A stretch of DNA of 64,000 nt from Sambucus nigra. Taxonomy: Eukaryota > Streptophyta > Magnoliopsida > Dipsacales > Adoxaceae. The stretch covers positions 262,679,111 through 262,743,110 of the forward strand of contig OX422219.1 of the NCBI GenBank assembly GCA_949130495.1. Direction: 5' to 3'. The position numbers and the translations under genes are program-made. Of the stretch, positions 27,745 through 40,221 are shown one piece after another (positions within the stretch are counted from its first letter, which is position 1; every line of letters starts with the position of its first letter). The notes under the pieces were generated by a model that ran no database searches, was not told the DNA's origin, and was given only the letters and a program-made list of their open reading frames with translations.

Positions 27745-28994
27745 TGATAAGCACCCAAAAGTGTATATTTATACCCCAAATACACGTATTTTAATTCTAA
27801 CTCTCAACAAAATGGGTCTTATGAGCTTATATGTCTATTTTTTAGGTCATATGCATGTTGCTTTGTTCAAATGCTCAAATCTCAGCAAATTGCGGTTAAA
27901 AAGTGATAACCCTAACTCTCGCAGCCTTACCATATCCTCGAACCAAGCCTAAATCGAGTACAAACCTATCCCGAGCTTTCTGTGTATCTAGTTTGTATTT
28001 TTATTACTTTTTGGATTTTTATTTTGTATCACTTTTAGTTATTAGGATTTATGTTAAATTTTATTGATAATTTTGTATATATTTTTAGGATTTATTTGTG
28101 TCAGCTAATTTTAAAATTTATTTTTCTTTAAGTGTAAGTTTTATTTTGATTTTGATTTTTGATTTTTCGTTTTTATTTTATTTAGCTTTATTTTTATTTG
28201 GATAGGTTTATTTTTGTCTTTCATTAGGAATTTAATTTTCTAGTTTTATTAGATTTTGTATTTTCTTTCATTTTATTTTATTAGGATTTTAATTTTTAGT
28301 TTTAATAGATTTTAATTTTTAGTTTTATTAATTTTACTAGTTTTTAATTTTTTTTATTTGGTAGTGTTATTTTTAGTTAGGTGTACAAATCTAACAGACA
28401 CACACGCACTAGTTACATTACAACTCACCTACACACTAAAACACTTACATATCCTAAACCCTCACCACACTTTATCCTACCCCATCATCATCTTCGACCC
28501 AACAACACTCTCTCTCCTCTTTCCACCATAACCAACCCCTCTCTCTCTCTCCTAACTCCCATTACCTAAACAAACTCGACCCATTCGACCTTATACCACC
28601 TCTCCGATCATTTCCGACCCAATCCCCCTCAACCCGACTCCTACCCGGTAGCATCCTAGTCAACTCTGACCTCCAGCCATGACCCGCCAGACCTTTTTGA
28701 ACCCGGGCCACCTACACTCCAACCGAACCCGAGGCTTTAACCCGCTTCTCAACCCTTCTACAAACCCCGAACCAAACCCCTTACCTTAATACCCATTTCA
28801 TCCAACCCCATGAGGACCCATTTCCCCCCTACACGATTTCTATCAGCCTAGCTAAAAAACGAAAAAAAACAAATATAAGACCAACACCCTTAAATGCCAA
28901 CTTTTACCCCCTGATTTGAAAATTACCCCAAAAACTTTAACTAACTTTATTCTCCCCACATGTCCTAAATACCCTTAACCCTCACTCATACCCC

Positions 28995-29012
28995 ATGCAC
29001 ACATGTGTGCAT
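28995..29012. repeat. Perfect 18-bp palindrome in the X LTR
   Basis: ATGCACACATGTGTGCAT equals its own reverse complement. The 3' LTR copy (34941-34958) has one base changed. It lies about 60 bases upstream of the TATA box. Confidence 0.9.
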
Positions 29013-29072
29013 TACCTATCCTACAACCTCAATACTTTGACATGTCGAATTTACCCCTAGCCTCATTACACC

Positions 29073-29080
29073 TATAAAAG
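29073..29080 (+). promoter_or_regulatory. Putative LTR promoter TATA box (element X)
   Basis: TATAAAAG after a pyrimidine-rich upstream stretch. The 3' LTR equivalent near 35022 reads TATAAATG. Confidence 0.5.
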
Positions 29081-29513
29081 GAAGAACAAGACCCATAAAA
29101 GAGGAAGAGAGAATTATAGAGTTATCTTAGAGAGAAAGTTAGAAATAATATTTTATTTAGTTTAGAATTTTATTTTATTTTATTTTTTTTAGATTTAAAT
29201 TGAGTGAAATAATTGTGTGAGATTCAAGTTGAGTAAGTATTTTTACGTATTAATTTGTTGGATCACTCAATTGAAGGTTGGAGGCTTGTAATTCAAGGGT
29301 GGAGCTCATTTTTACTCAATTATGTTTGATTTCATTCCTCTCTTATTTTCTTTTATTTTATTGCCTTGTTTATTTGATTATCATAATCCATATTATGTTA
29401 GGTTAAAAAAAAACCTTCAAGGGATGGTACTATCCACTATTTGATGTTAATCTTATTTTAATTGGCTTATTTAAATTAAATATCCCTTCGATGATTAACT
29501 TTGCACTCTTACA

Positions 29514-29971
29514 TCCTACACCCATTCATTCATAAGAAGAGATTTCGTCACCCGACTCACTCGTTTACCATTTGTGTGCTACTATAGCTATCATTAATTT
29601 TAATATCCATCAACTAGCTAGCCCACTAGGAGAACATTTTTTCAAAAGGCAATCACAAAGATAAATTTCGTGATTTTTATCGCATGCGGACTTCATTAAC
29701 ATTTGACTACCCCCTCACCTAAATTTCAAGATAAGAATTGGCTATGCATTAGTTAGAAATTCTCCTTGACTTTTCTGTGTCCAATTCTATCCTTCAAGAG
29801 TCCAAATATTTTTCCCGATCGTTTCTTCCTAAAAAATGCAAAAACATTTTCTTCCTTTATTTTTATAAAAATCCCAAAATATTTTCTTTCTTTCATTTTT
29901 AGAAAAATCCAAAACTATTTTTTTCCTTTTGAAAAACATTTTATAAAAATAAAAAAAGCATTTCACTCATC
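29514..29971 (+). mobile_element. Element X, leader region
   Basis: Non-coding sequence between the deletion point in the 5' LTR and the first possible start codon at 29972. No primer binding site is visible. A-rich and T-rich runs sit near 29820-29960. Confidence 0.5.
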
Positions 29972-31291
29972 ATGGCCGAAGAATGTCCTTTACAGGAATA
30001 CTTTGGCCATTTTTCATTTTCTCAAAACATGTTTGAAGTTGAGCTCGAGTCGAACCTCCATACCTTACTCTGTGGCTTCAACTATCAAACACACATCGTT
30101 GATAGTAATGTGTCGTCCGCACATGTATCTCACATTCCATCGCATTCGATGACAAGTATCAATGTGTCACATGCTTCATCATGTACATATTATTTTCATG
30201 CCGATCAGTTGTCCCATGAGTGTCCATATTTTTCATACCCATACGAATCCACCATGGAACATGTGTATCCAAACGACACTTTTTAGGAACCCACTCCGAC
30301 TTATTGTCAAGATATATCTAATCTCGAGTCGTGTGAGTACCCCACCCATTCGCGGAGGCCTGACCACCACCCTCCCACGCAATACGAATCCCAACCTTAT
30401 GTTGCGGACCCTCACACGTTCCAACAATCGTCATGGAAAACAAGTTCACCCTATCCCGATCAGTTCCCTCACTACGCATCCAATGATTATCATCCTTTTG
30501 TCTATCACGAAGATGCTTTTCCCATTATGAACAACTTGACCCCGCTCCGCACACTTCATATGAGTATTCTCCATATAGCCTTGCTAATAGTTAGTTGTGT
30601 CCACCACCGCCACCCATCACTCCAACATCACCATGAACATCCGCTCTCTAAAGCCTCATGCAAAAGTTCATCCTCGAGCAAGAGAAAGCCACTCAATACC
30701 AAAATCAAGCTTTCCAACTGTTTGAATAGCGCCTTAATGATTTTGAGTATGTGAGAGAGTCATATTCCACCCCAAGTCAACCCATTATTGTCCCCTCGTG
30801 GAGCGATGACGATTCATCTTGTGCCAGTGATTTTGAATATGACCAACCCTATTACCCTGAGAGTCTCGAAGTTGAGACAATCCCATGGTCCGAGCCACAA
30901 GTTGACAATTGTGTTGACTTACCTTTCACTAGTGAGATTGATTTACTCTCGTAAAATCCAAACGAACCCTCCATTGAGGTTCATATTTTCCCTCCCATTG
31001 AATCCAAAAAATCTCGATTTTACACCTATTGAGCCCATCCCGTGTGTTCATTATAGGTTATCTTGGGCTACGGGTGATAACTACTGCACCAAGACTGAAT
31101 TAGAGATGGTTCCTACCTCTCTTCATATGGATCCTTCCCAATCATATTTGGCTCCCCTTGAGATGAATATTGATGTCCATTCATCTTTCTCGAATCCTAT
31201 TGCCTCATCAAATCCGTTCACCACATCGGATGGTGATACATTGGTGGATAGGTTGGTCTCGCCATCACTTGATACCACACTCCCTCTTTAA
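29972..31291 (+). pseudogene. Element X gag-like remnant, unrecognised
   Basis: An ATG at 29972 opens a 104-codon frame beginning MAEECPLQEYFGHFSF. Further acidic, Ser/Pro/Tyr-rich frames follow (30751-30954, 30788-31291), containing IVPSWSDDDSS and PIEPIPCVHYRLSW. I see no zinc knuckle, protease, reverse transcriptase or integrase motif. The position after the leader fits a degenerate gag or the residual frame of a large retrotransposon derivative. Function unknown; frames are shifted relative to each other. Confidence 0.4.
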
Positions 31292-31922
31292 GAGGATATT
31301 GAGGATCATTCTGACTCTCCAAATGAGTGTTTGTCCCCTACTCTAGAGATAGATCATCTTCCCGCACCTTTTATTCCACCTAACCCACCCATAATTTCAC
31401 ACTCTCCACCTCCTAGTTCGGACCTGGTCATTATACCTCAATAGTTCACATATGTTTATTTTGGTCCGTACTTGAAACCATCGTCGACTATTAATGAGAG
31501 TACTTGTGGTTCTACTCTCCACTTTCGTGACACCGAGCTTGTTATCCCATGACCACCACTTACTTGTGATAATGATTTTTCTTTTCGCCAACTCACCGAT
31601 GTGTCATGGCGTGACTATTATCATTGTCCATTTATATAACGGTCATGCCATTTTTATGAGGTCCACTCCATTCCACTTTTCAAACCTTTTTGCCTTCTTC
31701 ACCAATTAGAGCATCACGCGTATATGGACCTTGTTGCCCTCACCTTTCGACTCAATGAGTCCCGTGATCGATGCTTATTCTCATTTTCCTTTCCTAAATA
31801 TACCTTTCTACCCACCCACCCTTGGTCCACCGATGCTTTGCATCGTGTGATGCACTTTTCCATACAAGTGCATTGACCCTTTTAGGTTTATCCACCAAGG
31901 CTGACACTTCAGTCTTGTTTGG

Positions 31923-31940
31923 GGGTGATTATCATCACCC
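31923..31940 (+). other. Inverted repeat on a G-run (element X)
   Basis: GGGTGAT, four-base loop, ATCACCC, just after TTTGGGGGTGA. Stem of 7 bp. Confidence 0.7.
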
Positions 31941-32073
31941 TTTTATTCTACCACCCCACACTTACCTAGTTCTTATCCTTAGGGTGAGTTCCCTTCGGTT
32001 TGGCTAAAGACATCAAATTTAGCGCTACCGGGAGGCAGCCTATGATTCCTTGTATGAGTCTCATCTTATCTGG

Positions 32074-32094
32074 GGGTGGTGTTTCACACCACCC
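32074..32094 (+). other. Perfect hairpin on a second G-run (element X)
   Basis: GGGTGGTGT, loop TTC, ACACCACCC: a 9-bp perfect stem right after TGG. Confidence 0.75.
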
Positions 32095-33760
32095 AGTGCT
32101 TTACAATGTTTATAGATTTGTACACATTTTTATCTTATCACTCATTAAGGTTTCTTCTTGGCTACATCTGTCAACTTTATTAGCGGTTTATTATTGTAAT
32201 CTTTTTCCTCCCTTATGCTCTCAATTTTAAAAATCATTTTACTTAACATCGAGGACGATGTTCCTTTTTGTTTGGGGTGGGTAATTTTATCAAAATCGTA
32301 CCTCTTTTGATAAAATTCCAAAACCTGGTTTTTAAAATTTTCGTACAGTTTCTTTCATCTCATTTAGTGATGTGAATTTTCTATCATCCATCTTGTAAGT
32401 CTAGGAATCAAGCTAGAGGAATTTTTTTCTATAGCTTATGTCATACGTCCCAAGGCATGTTTCACCATGAATTTCTAGACCCAACAACATTTACGCACAT
32501 ATCATGTCACTACGGTTTAGAGTTGAAGAGTACTACAACTCTCAAGAAAAACTTAAGGATCAGTAGTGGAGACTTTAGCTTGTGAGATTTGTGCCTTTCA
32601 CCATTTTAGAGTGTTTTACGCAATATTCGAGTCACAAGTCAATTCAACTTCTTTTGGGTTCGCACTTAAATCGTTTTATGATCTCATTATTTTTCATTAA
32701 ATTTTTGGCTCGATCGCTGAGAACGACATCACTTTCGAGTTGTAAGAAATATGTGTCTTGAAATTTGTCCCGGTCACTAGATTTTCACCCATTAGCTTCC
32801 CATATTGTTCCATAGTCACATATATTCTCCACACCATCCATATATCATCTCCATTCATATATCATCCTTCATTTTTAAGAAAAAAAGTTATTTCTGAAAT
32901 GTAAAATGTCTTCAGTGTTGAGAGTATACTAAAAAAATTGAAAAAAAAGAAAATAAAACGGAAGTTGCAGTCAAGTTCTTGTGAAATAAAGACAATTTTT
33001 CTTCAAGTATAGAACACTCTTCTTACATATCCATCATCCAACCATCCTATCATATTTCATAATATCCTTTCCATTTCATTTTCTCCTCAACCGTAAACAT
33101 CCATATTCTCCCCTAGGTGTTCGAGCAAATGAAAGTCAACATAGTGAATAACTCGACGTTCTCACTATAGTGATTAGCATTCTTTCATGAGGTCATTTTT
33201 CTTTCTAAATGTTCGTTCTTTCTTATATGTATTTGAGACGTTTGACTTTGCTTACAGTTACTCACCTCCTCACACACAGGAGCGATACACTTACCCGAAT
33301 CTCGAGAGTTCGTTTGAGAGAGATATATCTAGTGAGATTTTAAAGTTGAAGCGTTGATTCCGAAAAGGCGATCTAGGAATTACTCTTATGATACTCGACC
33401 AGTTTTGACTGATTCACACCACACACGTTGAGTTCTAGGAAGGATGTGCCTTGAGTATTTAATTAGCTAAACTTTCTTCTACACTTCAAGCTTGTATTTC
33501 TCAAAATATTTATCTCGTAATGGATTGTACGATTATTGTATGTCTAATAAGAGATTGACTATCATTTTCAAATAAAGAATTTTGTGGGTATATTCCCTAC
33601 AAACCCTCACGAGACACAACTCATCCTGTAGAGCAACCTATAGGTTTAGAGGTTTGTTGCACATGCTAAGTGCAATCGCAAGTGCCTGCTAAAGTGGTAC
33701 ACTTTTGGTTTCTTATCTTTCTTTCTCTCTATAGTTTGATCAAAGACTAGCAATGTTCTG

Positions 33761-33773
33761 TTTGGGGGTGGTG
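33761..33773 (+). other. Polypurine tract of element X
   Basis: TTTGGGGGTGGTG immediately precedes the TGATAAGC start of the 3' LTR. Confidence 0.75.
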
Positions 33774-35267
33774 TGATAAGCACCCAAAAGTGTATATTTT
33801 ATACCCTAAATAGACGTATTTTAATTGCTAATTCTCGACAAAATAGGTCTTATGAGCTTATATATCTATTTGGTAGGTCATATGCCTGTTGATATGTTCA
33901 AACGCTCAAACTTCGGCAAATTGCGGCTGAAAAGTGCTAACCCTAACTCCCGTAGCCGTACCCTGTCCCCGAACCTAGCCTAAACCGATTCCAGACCTAT
34001 CCCGAGCTTTGTGTGTGTCTAGTTTGTATTTTAATTATTTTTTAGATTTTTATTTTGTGTTACTTTTAATTTTTAGGATTTATTTAAAATTTTGTATCTA
34101 TTTTTAGGATTTATTTGTGTCGGTTAATTTTAATATTTCTTTTTATTTAGGTGTAAGTTTTATTTTAATTTTGATTTTTAATTTTTAGTTTTTATTGTAT
34201 TTACCTTTATTTTTATTAAGATGGGTTTATTTTTGTCTTTTATTAGGAATTTGATTTTCTAGTTTTGTTAGATTTTAATTTTTAGTTTTATTAATTTTAC
34301 TAGTTTTTAAATTTTTTTATTTGGTAGTGTTATTTTTAGTTAGGTGTACAAATCTAACACACACACACAAGTTACCTTGCACCTCACCTACACACTAAAA
34401 CACCTACCTATCCTAAACCCTCACCAAACCTAATCCTACACCATCATCATCTTCCACCCAACAACACTTTATCTCCTCTTTCCACTATAACCAACATCTC
34501 TCTCTCTCGTACCCCCCCCCCTATTACCTACACAAACTCGACCCATACGACCTTATACTACCTCTCCAACCGGTTCCGACCCAATCCCCCTCAACCCGAC
34601 TCCTACTCAGCGGCATCCGATCTAACTCTGACCTCCGACCACGACCCGACGAACCTCTTCGAACCAGGACCACCTTCATTCCAACCGAACCTGATGCTCT
34701 AACTCGCTTCTCAGCCCTTTTACAAAATCCGAACCAAACCCCTTACCTCAAGACCCATTTCATCCAATCCCATAAGGACCCATTTCCCCCTTACACGATT
34801 TCCATTAGTCTAGCCAAAAAAAAAAGACCAACACCCTTAAATGCAAGCTTTTACCCTTGATTCCAAAATTACCCCCTAAAATTCGACTAACTTTATTCTC
34901 CCCGCATGTCCTAAACACCCTTAACCCTCACTCATTCCCCATGCACACATGTGTTCATTACCTATCCTTCATCCTCAACACTTAAAAATGTCCAATTTAC
35001 CCCTAGCCTCATTGCACCTATAAATGGAAGAAGAAGACCCGTAAAAGAGGAGGAGAGAATTCTAGAGTTACCTTAGAGAGAAAGTTATAAATAATTTTTT
35101 TTAGCTTAGGAATTTATTTTTTCTTTTTTTTTAAGATTTAAATTGAGTGGAATTATTGTGTGAGATTCAAGTTGAGTGAATATTTTTCTGTATTAATTTG
35201 TTGGATCACTGAATTGAAGGTTGGAGGCTTGTAATTAAAGGATGGTGCTCAATTTTACGCAATTATA

Positions 35268-37930
35268 TCTGGTTTGATTGATCTCTTATCCATCTGGAAC
35301 AAAGAAACTTTCAAAAATATTTTCCAAGCCATTATCGAAGCAGAAGATAATGTGCTTAGAAAAGAAACTGAGTTAGAGTCCAATTTCACAGAAGCTGCCA
35401 ATATTGAGTACAAGCTTGCTAGAGCTAATCTGCAGCATCAATTAGCCATAGAAGATGATTTCTGGAAGCAAAAGGCAAGGGTTAAATGGCTGCAAGAAGG
35501 GGATGAAAATTCCAAATTCTCTCATGCTATGGTAAATCAGACAAGGAATAAACTAAATATTTCTAGAATCAAAGACTCTAATGGTGTTTGGAACTCAGAT
35601 CCAATCACTATCAAAAGTCTGTTCTCGGATCATTTCAAAGGTATTCTATCTTCCACTTCTTCCATTCCTGTTGATTTATCCTTACTAAACTACATCCCAA
35701 ATGTTATCACTGAGAGTGATAATATCCTTCTGTCCTCTCCTCCATCTCTGAAAGAAATTAGAGATATTATTTTTCAAATGGATTCATCTAGCACTGCAGG
35801 GCCTGATGGATTCAACTCTTTATTCTATAAAATATGTTGGGATATTATTAAAGCAGACCTGCTTAAAGCCATCACTTCCTTCTTCATGGGGAATAGTTTA
35901 CCCAAAAGATGGACTTCCACCCTAATCACTCTCATTCCCAAATCAGAAAATCCTTCCTCTTGTAATGATTACAGACCTATCAGCCTTTGCAATACTTCCA
36001 ATAAAATAATTTCCAAAATTCTTGCCAATAGATTGGGATTACTCCTTAATGGTATTATTAGTCCCAACCAAGCTGGCTTCATTAAAGGCAGATCTATTTC
36101 TGAACAAATCCTTCTGGACCAGGAAATAATGGCTAACTTCAATAAAAAATTGAGAGGAACAAATTTAGTTTGCAAACTTGATATGTCCAAGGCATATGAC
36201 CGAGTTTATGGCTATACCTCACTCAAGTGCTCAGGAAATTTGGCTTCAATGAATCTTTTATTGACATATTGTGGAGATTAATATCAGAATGTTGGTTCTC
36301 CATTCTTATCAATGGAACTTCTCATGACTTTTTTAAGTCTTCTTGTGGCATTAGACAAGGAGATCCTCTCTCGCCTGCTCTATTTATCTTATCAGCAGAA
36401 GTTCTAAATAGAGGGTTGCAAAAGTTGGTTGAGAATGGTAAAATTGATTCCTTTTCTATGCCCCCTAGTAGTCCCATTATTTCTAACCTCTCTTTTGCAA
36501 ATGATAATCTAATTTTCACCTCTGGCAGTCAAAAGTCTCTCAAGCATCTCATGTCTTTTCTCAATGAGTATGAAATTATCTCTAGTCAAGTTCTGAATAC
36601 ATCAAAGTGCTCTTTCATGATTCCCCAATCATGCTCTTTATCTAGAAGAGGGATTATTGAAAGAACAACAAATTTCACTTTCAAATATCCTCCTCTTCTT
36701 TACTTGGGGGTGCCTCTTTATGCAGGGAGAAAGAAGAGCTCTTTTTTCAATGGGATTATTGATAAAATCAGGATGCGACTCGAAGGCTGGTCCTGTAAAT
36801 TACTGAGTCAAGGAGGGAAACTCATTCTTTTAAAACATGTCACTCAATCAATGTTTTATCACTTATTTGCAGCTTTGGAGCCTCCAATTTCCATTATCAA
36901 GACTCTGGAAAAGCTATTTTCAAAATTTTTTTGGGGTTCTTCCGAAGACACTATGAAAAGACATTGGAAAAGTTGGAATTCTCTTTGTCTCCCTATTGAT
37001 GAAGGGGGGCTAGGCATTAAGCTCATTCCTGATTATATTGAAGCTTCCTCGTGCAAACTTTGGTGGAGATTTCTAACAGTAGATTCTATCTGGAGCAGAT
37101 TTCTGACTAATAAATACTATAAAAGATGTGCCCCTCTTGACTCGCCTTACAAAATAAATTCTTCCCATGTATGGAAGCGGATGCATAAGGTTCTTCCAGT
37201 GATTAAAGAGTGGATCAATGATGTTGTGGATCTCAAATAGATGGCCAACACCAATGGGTCCTTCTCTCTCAAATCAGCTTGGAACGTTGTCAGACATAAA
37301 AGTTGCCCTCAATTCTCTTTCAAAACTATATGGAATAAGAGACTTCCTAGTAAGGCTTCTATTTTTATGTGGAAATTACTCCATCAAATTGTTCCTACTG
37401 ATGATATAATTTCCAATATAAAAATTCCTACCGTTTCCAAATGCCACTGCTGCACTAGACCTGACCAAGAATCAATTGACCATATTTTCGTCACTAGTGA
37501 TATTGCTTCATCAATTTGGACTCATTTCAAAGGCATCATAGGTATCATAACTTTCTCTAATTCTATCAGAGGAGAACTTATGTCATGGTGGATAAAAGTC
37601 AAAGGAAATTCTATTCTCTCTACTCTCCTCATCATTATTCCTATTTTTATTTCTTGGGAAATCTGGAAAGGTCGTAATAGAGCGGTTTTTTAGGATCAGG
37701 CAATGAAGACTGAAAATTTAATTTCTAATATTCGAAATGGCATTAGAGATCCTTTTTAGATTTCCCATTCACAGATTGTAAATCTTGTATGGATCTTGAG
37801 CTTGTTAGGGAGTTTAAAATTCGATGTTGTTAATCTTGTTTTTGCCACTGGAGAAAGGCTTTTTTTCTCCTTCTGAATAATATAATTTATTTTCAAAAAT
37901 AAAAAATAAATAAAAATAAATAAAAAATAT
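35268..37930 (+). mobile_element. LINE L2, 5'-truncated, L1-type
   Basis: An insertion relative to the other X LTR. It starts inside ORF2 upstream of the reverse transcriptase and ends in an A-rich tail (AAAATAAAAAATAAATAAAAATAA, about 37898-37927). ORF1 and endonuclease are absent, typical of incomplete target-primed reverse transcription. The left junction has lost a few dozen bases of target and I see no clean target duplication. Confidence 0.82.
35274..37693 (+). pseudogene. L2 ORF2 fragment: non-LTR reverse transcriptase and zf-RVT
   Basis: The fragment from 35274 (frame 3) carries the LINE linker (ARVKWLQEGDENSKFSH), AGPDGFNSLFYK, LIPKSENPSSCNDYRPISLCN and QAGFIKGRSI. One missing base near 36207, just after KLDMSKAYDRV, moves the reading to frame 2. 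That frame continues with the GIRQGDPLSPALF block. The catalytic motif reads FANDN where FADD is expected, so the first catalytic Asp is Asn. A TAG at 37238 separates the C-terminal zf-RVT domain (FMWKLLHQIVPTDD, CHCC..H). Inactive three times over. Confidence 0.88.
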
Positions 37931-38845
37931 TGCCTTGTTTATTTGATTATCATGATCCATATTATGTTTGGCTAAAAAAAACTTTAAGGGGAGGGATGAT
38001 CCATTATTTGATATTAATCTTATTTTAATTAGCTTATTTAAATTAAATATACCTTTTACGATTAACTTTGCACTCTTACATTTTAATTTACGCCTCGAGA
38101 GAGGGTAAATGATTTTTAAGAGAAAATCGAGATTCTAGTCTTAGTTTTTATTTTAGAATCGAACTAGAGATAGGTTTTTCTGAAATCGGAAATTATTTCT
38201 TTGAATTTCAACTCTAAGCTTATTTCTATGAAAATAATTAATTTAGTAAATCGATCGTAGCGGTTGATTTATTAAATGATGTTTAGATATACTTTTCATG
38301 AGTTGTAGGAGTATTGAATTTAATTTTTTTAAATGTTATTATTAAAATTACATTTCCAACAAGAGTTGATTTGTGATTTTGATACTAATGTGGGATAATT
38401 AGTTTTAATGAATTAATTAATTTTGATTAACTAGAATTTGTGGTGTAATCTCATTCCTTGATTGTTCTCAAATTTATCTCCTCACTTTATCTCTTATTTT
38501 TGTTAGATTTTATTCATCATTTTTCACCACACACTTTTTCATGTTTTTCACACTTTTATTCTAGATTAATTACCATCTATTATTTAGTTTTTAGTTTAAT
38601 TCACCTTCATCTCAAATTTGTTTTAATATTAAAAAAGTTTAAAAATATAGAAAAAGTAAAAAGTACAAAAGAAATCAAATAAAAACGAATTGCATGCCTC
38701 TCTTACATGTTTCATCCTTAGATTAGGATTGACACCCTTACTTAACTCTACACTTTAGTTTATTATATTTTGTAGGTATTTTAAAGTTTTGATTAACTTG
38801 GCTTGCAACAACAACTACATGCACAAAAAGTAAGATACCAATCAG

Positions 38846-39640
38846 GTTCGTCAATTACTAGCTGATGGGATATAGGGATACTCGATCAGTTCAAAGGGTG
38901 GCTTGCGTTTTAATGAGAGACTAGTGGTTCCAGAGGGTGGTGATTTGCAACATGTAGTGATGTCTGAGACTCACGGGTCCCGGTTTACAGTACATTCTGG
39001 TGGGGATAAGATGTACTAAAACATGCACAGACAACATTGGTGGTCAGGAATGAAATGAGAGATAAAAGAGTTTGTCTCGAAATGTGCTACCTTCCAGCTA
39101 GTGAAGGTAGATCACCAGAGACCGAATGGGATGTTGCAGCCATTAGATATTCCCGCGTGGAAATGGGAGAGTATCTCCATGCATTTTATCAATTGGTTGT
39201 CGTTATCATGGCGAGGTCATGATTCTATATGGGTGATAGTGGATCGATTGACCAAGGTGGCTCATTTTCTTTCAGTTCATACTAGTTTTGAGACAAAGCA
39301 GTATGCATAGTTATTTATCTCTGAGATAGTACGCTTACATGGGGTCCCGTTTAATATTCTGTCTGATAGGAATAAGATCTTTGTGTCCCATTTCTAGCAA
39401 AGTTTCCAGAAGGCGATGGGGACAGATTTACGATTGAGTACAGCGTATCACCCATAGACAGATGGGCAGACTGCGAAGGTTAATCAGATGCTTGAGGATA
39501 TGATGAGAATGTGTATACTCGATTTTGAGGGCGAATGGGAGAAGTATCATCCTTTGGTAGAGTTTACGTATAATAACTCCTACCAATTTACTATCGGCAT
39601 AGCACCATTCGCGACATTGTAACTATTAGGGTCAGAGATG
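38846..39640 (+). pseudogene. Element B integrase (broken, catalytic residues lost)
   Basis: Continues B pol after the X insertion: VVPEGGDLQHVV, the zinc domain HGSRFTVH and CATF (second Cys of the CxxC pair is Phe), then the core. The first catalytic Asp is His (MHFI at about 39179). The Glu motif reads GQTAKVNQ where GQTERVNQ is expected. The middle Asp of LSDRN is kept. Several TAG stops are present. Dead beyond the nonsense mutations. Confidence 0.83.
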
Positions 39641-40191
39641 ATTCAGGACACCACTGCCAAGATTGAGTTGATTCGAGAACGCATTAGGATAGCTCAAGCT
39701 AGGCAGAAGAGTTACGCAGATACAAACATGACACATATTGAGCTTAAAGTTGGCGACCACGTATTGGTGCGCGTGTCTCCTATGAAAGAAATTATGGGAT
39801 GTAGTAAGAAAAGGGAAATTGACACCGAGATATGTGGGACCATTTTCGTTCATTGAGGGGGTGGGACCAGTGGCTTATAGATTGGGATTACCAGAGCATC
39901 TTTAGCGGAGTCACGACATGTTTCACGTGTGATCTCTGAAGAAATATCGACAGTGAGAGAGATTTTTGGCATGTTCCACTCGAGGAGATCGATTTGTAGC
40001 TCGACATCTCATATGAGGATTGACCAGTGGCGATACTTGATCGTAGAGAGCATAAACTGCGATCAAAGGTGGTACCCTTGGTTAGGGTTCTATGGTCGCA
40101 TCATAATGTAAACGAGTCGATATGGGAGCGGGAGGCTGACATGCGTGAGCAGTATCCAGAGTTATTTACCGCAGGTATGCCCGAATTTTGA
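39641..40191 (+). pseudogene. Element B integrase C-terminus and chromodomain remnant
   Basis: DNA-binding C-terminal region (AKIELIRERIRIAQARQKSYAD, VGDHVLVRVSPMK), then frameshifted pieces. These are followed by a readable chromodomain-like tail at about 40015-40190: PVAILDRREHKLRSK, VRVLWSHHNVNES.WERE, MREQYPELF. This arrangement is that of Tekay/Del chromoviruses and identifies the clade. Confidence 0.75.
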
Positions 40192-40208
40192 GGACAAAAT
40201 TCCCTTGT

Positions 40209-40221
40209 AAGGGGGGAAGTA
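40209..40221 (+). other. Polypurine tract of element B
   Basis: AAGGGGGGAAGTA immediately before the 3' LTR start TGTGATAACCCG. Confidence 0.85.

Larger units (their letters stand above)
27745..29513 (+). mobile_element. Element X, 5' LTR (3' end deleted)
   Basis: Starts TGATAAGCACCC and is collinear with 33774-38081 once the LINE there is removed. Homology stops at CACTCTTACA (29513), while the 3' LTR continues for about 760 bases to a terminal CA at 38840. The 5' LTR tail and presumably the primer site are therefore deleted. A TATA box and an 18-bp palindrome lie near 29.0 kb. Confidence 0.82.
31292..33760 (+). mobile_element. Element X, non-coding 3' internal region
   Basis: About 2.5 kb with no credible gene. 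It includes the phrase AGCGCTACCGGGAGGCAGCC (about 32019-32040), similar to a motif I associate with Athila/Tat-type elements, and ATCGAGGACGATGTT (about 32250). There are four TTTGGGGGTG-like purine runs, two of them part of hairpins. This is consistent with a LARD-like non-autonomous gypsy relative, but class assignment is tentative. Confidence 0.5.
33774..38840 (+). mobile_element. Element X, 3' LTR (split by a LINE)
   Basis: TGATAAGCACCC to AAGATACCA, followed by the ATCAG target duplication (38841-38845). It is interrupted by LINE L2 at about 35268-37930, where the other LTR runs on continuously (about 29325-29360). LTR length without the LINE is about 2.4 kb. The final 760 bases have no counterpart in the 5' LTR. 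Small frames there are not genes. Confidence 0.8.

Noticed and set aside
28381..28569. Thr/Ser/Pro-rich 62-codon frame
   Set aside because: Pyrimidine-rich LTR sequence of element X; not conserved in the 3' LTR.
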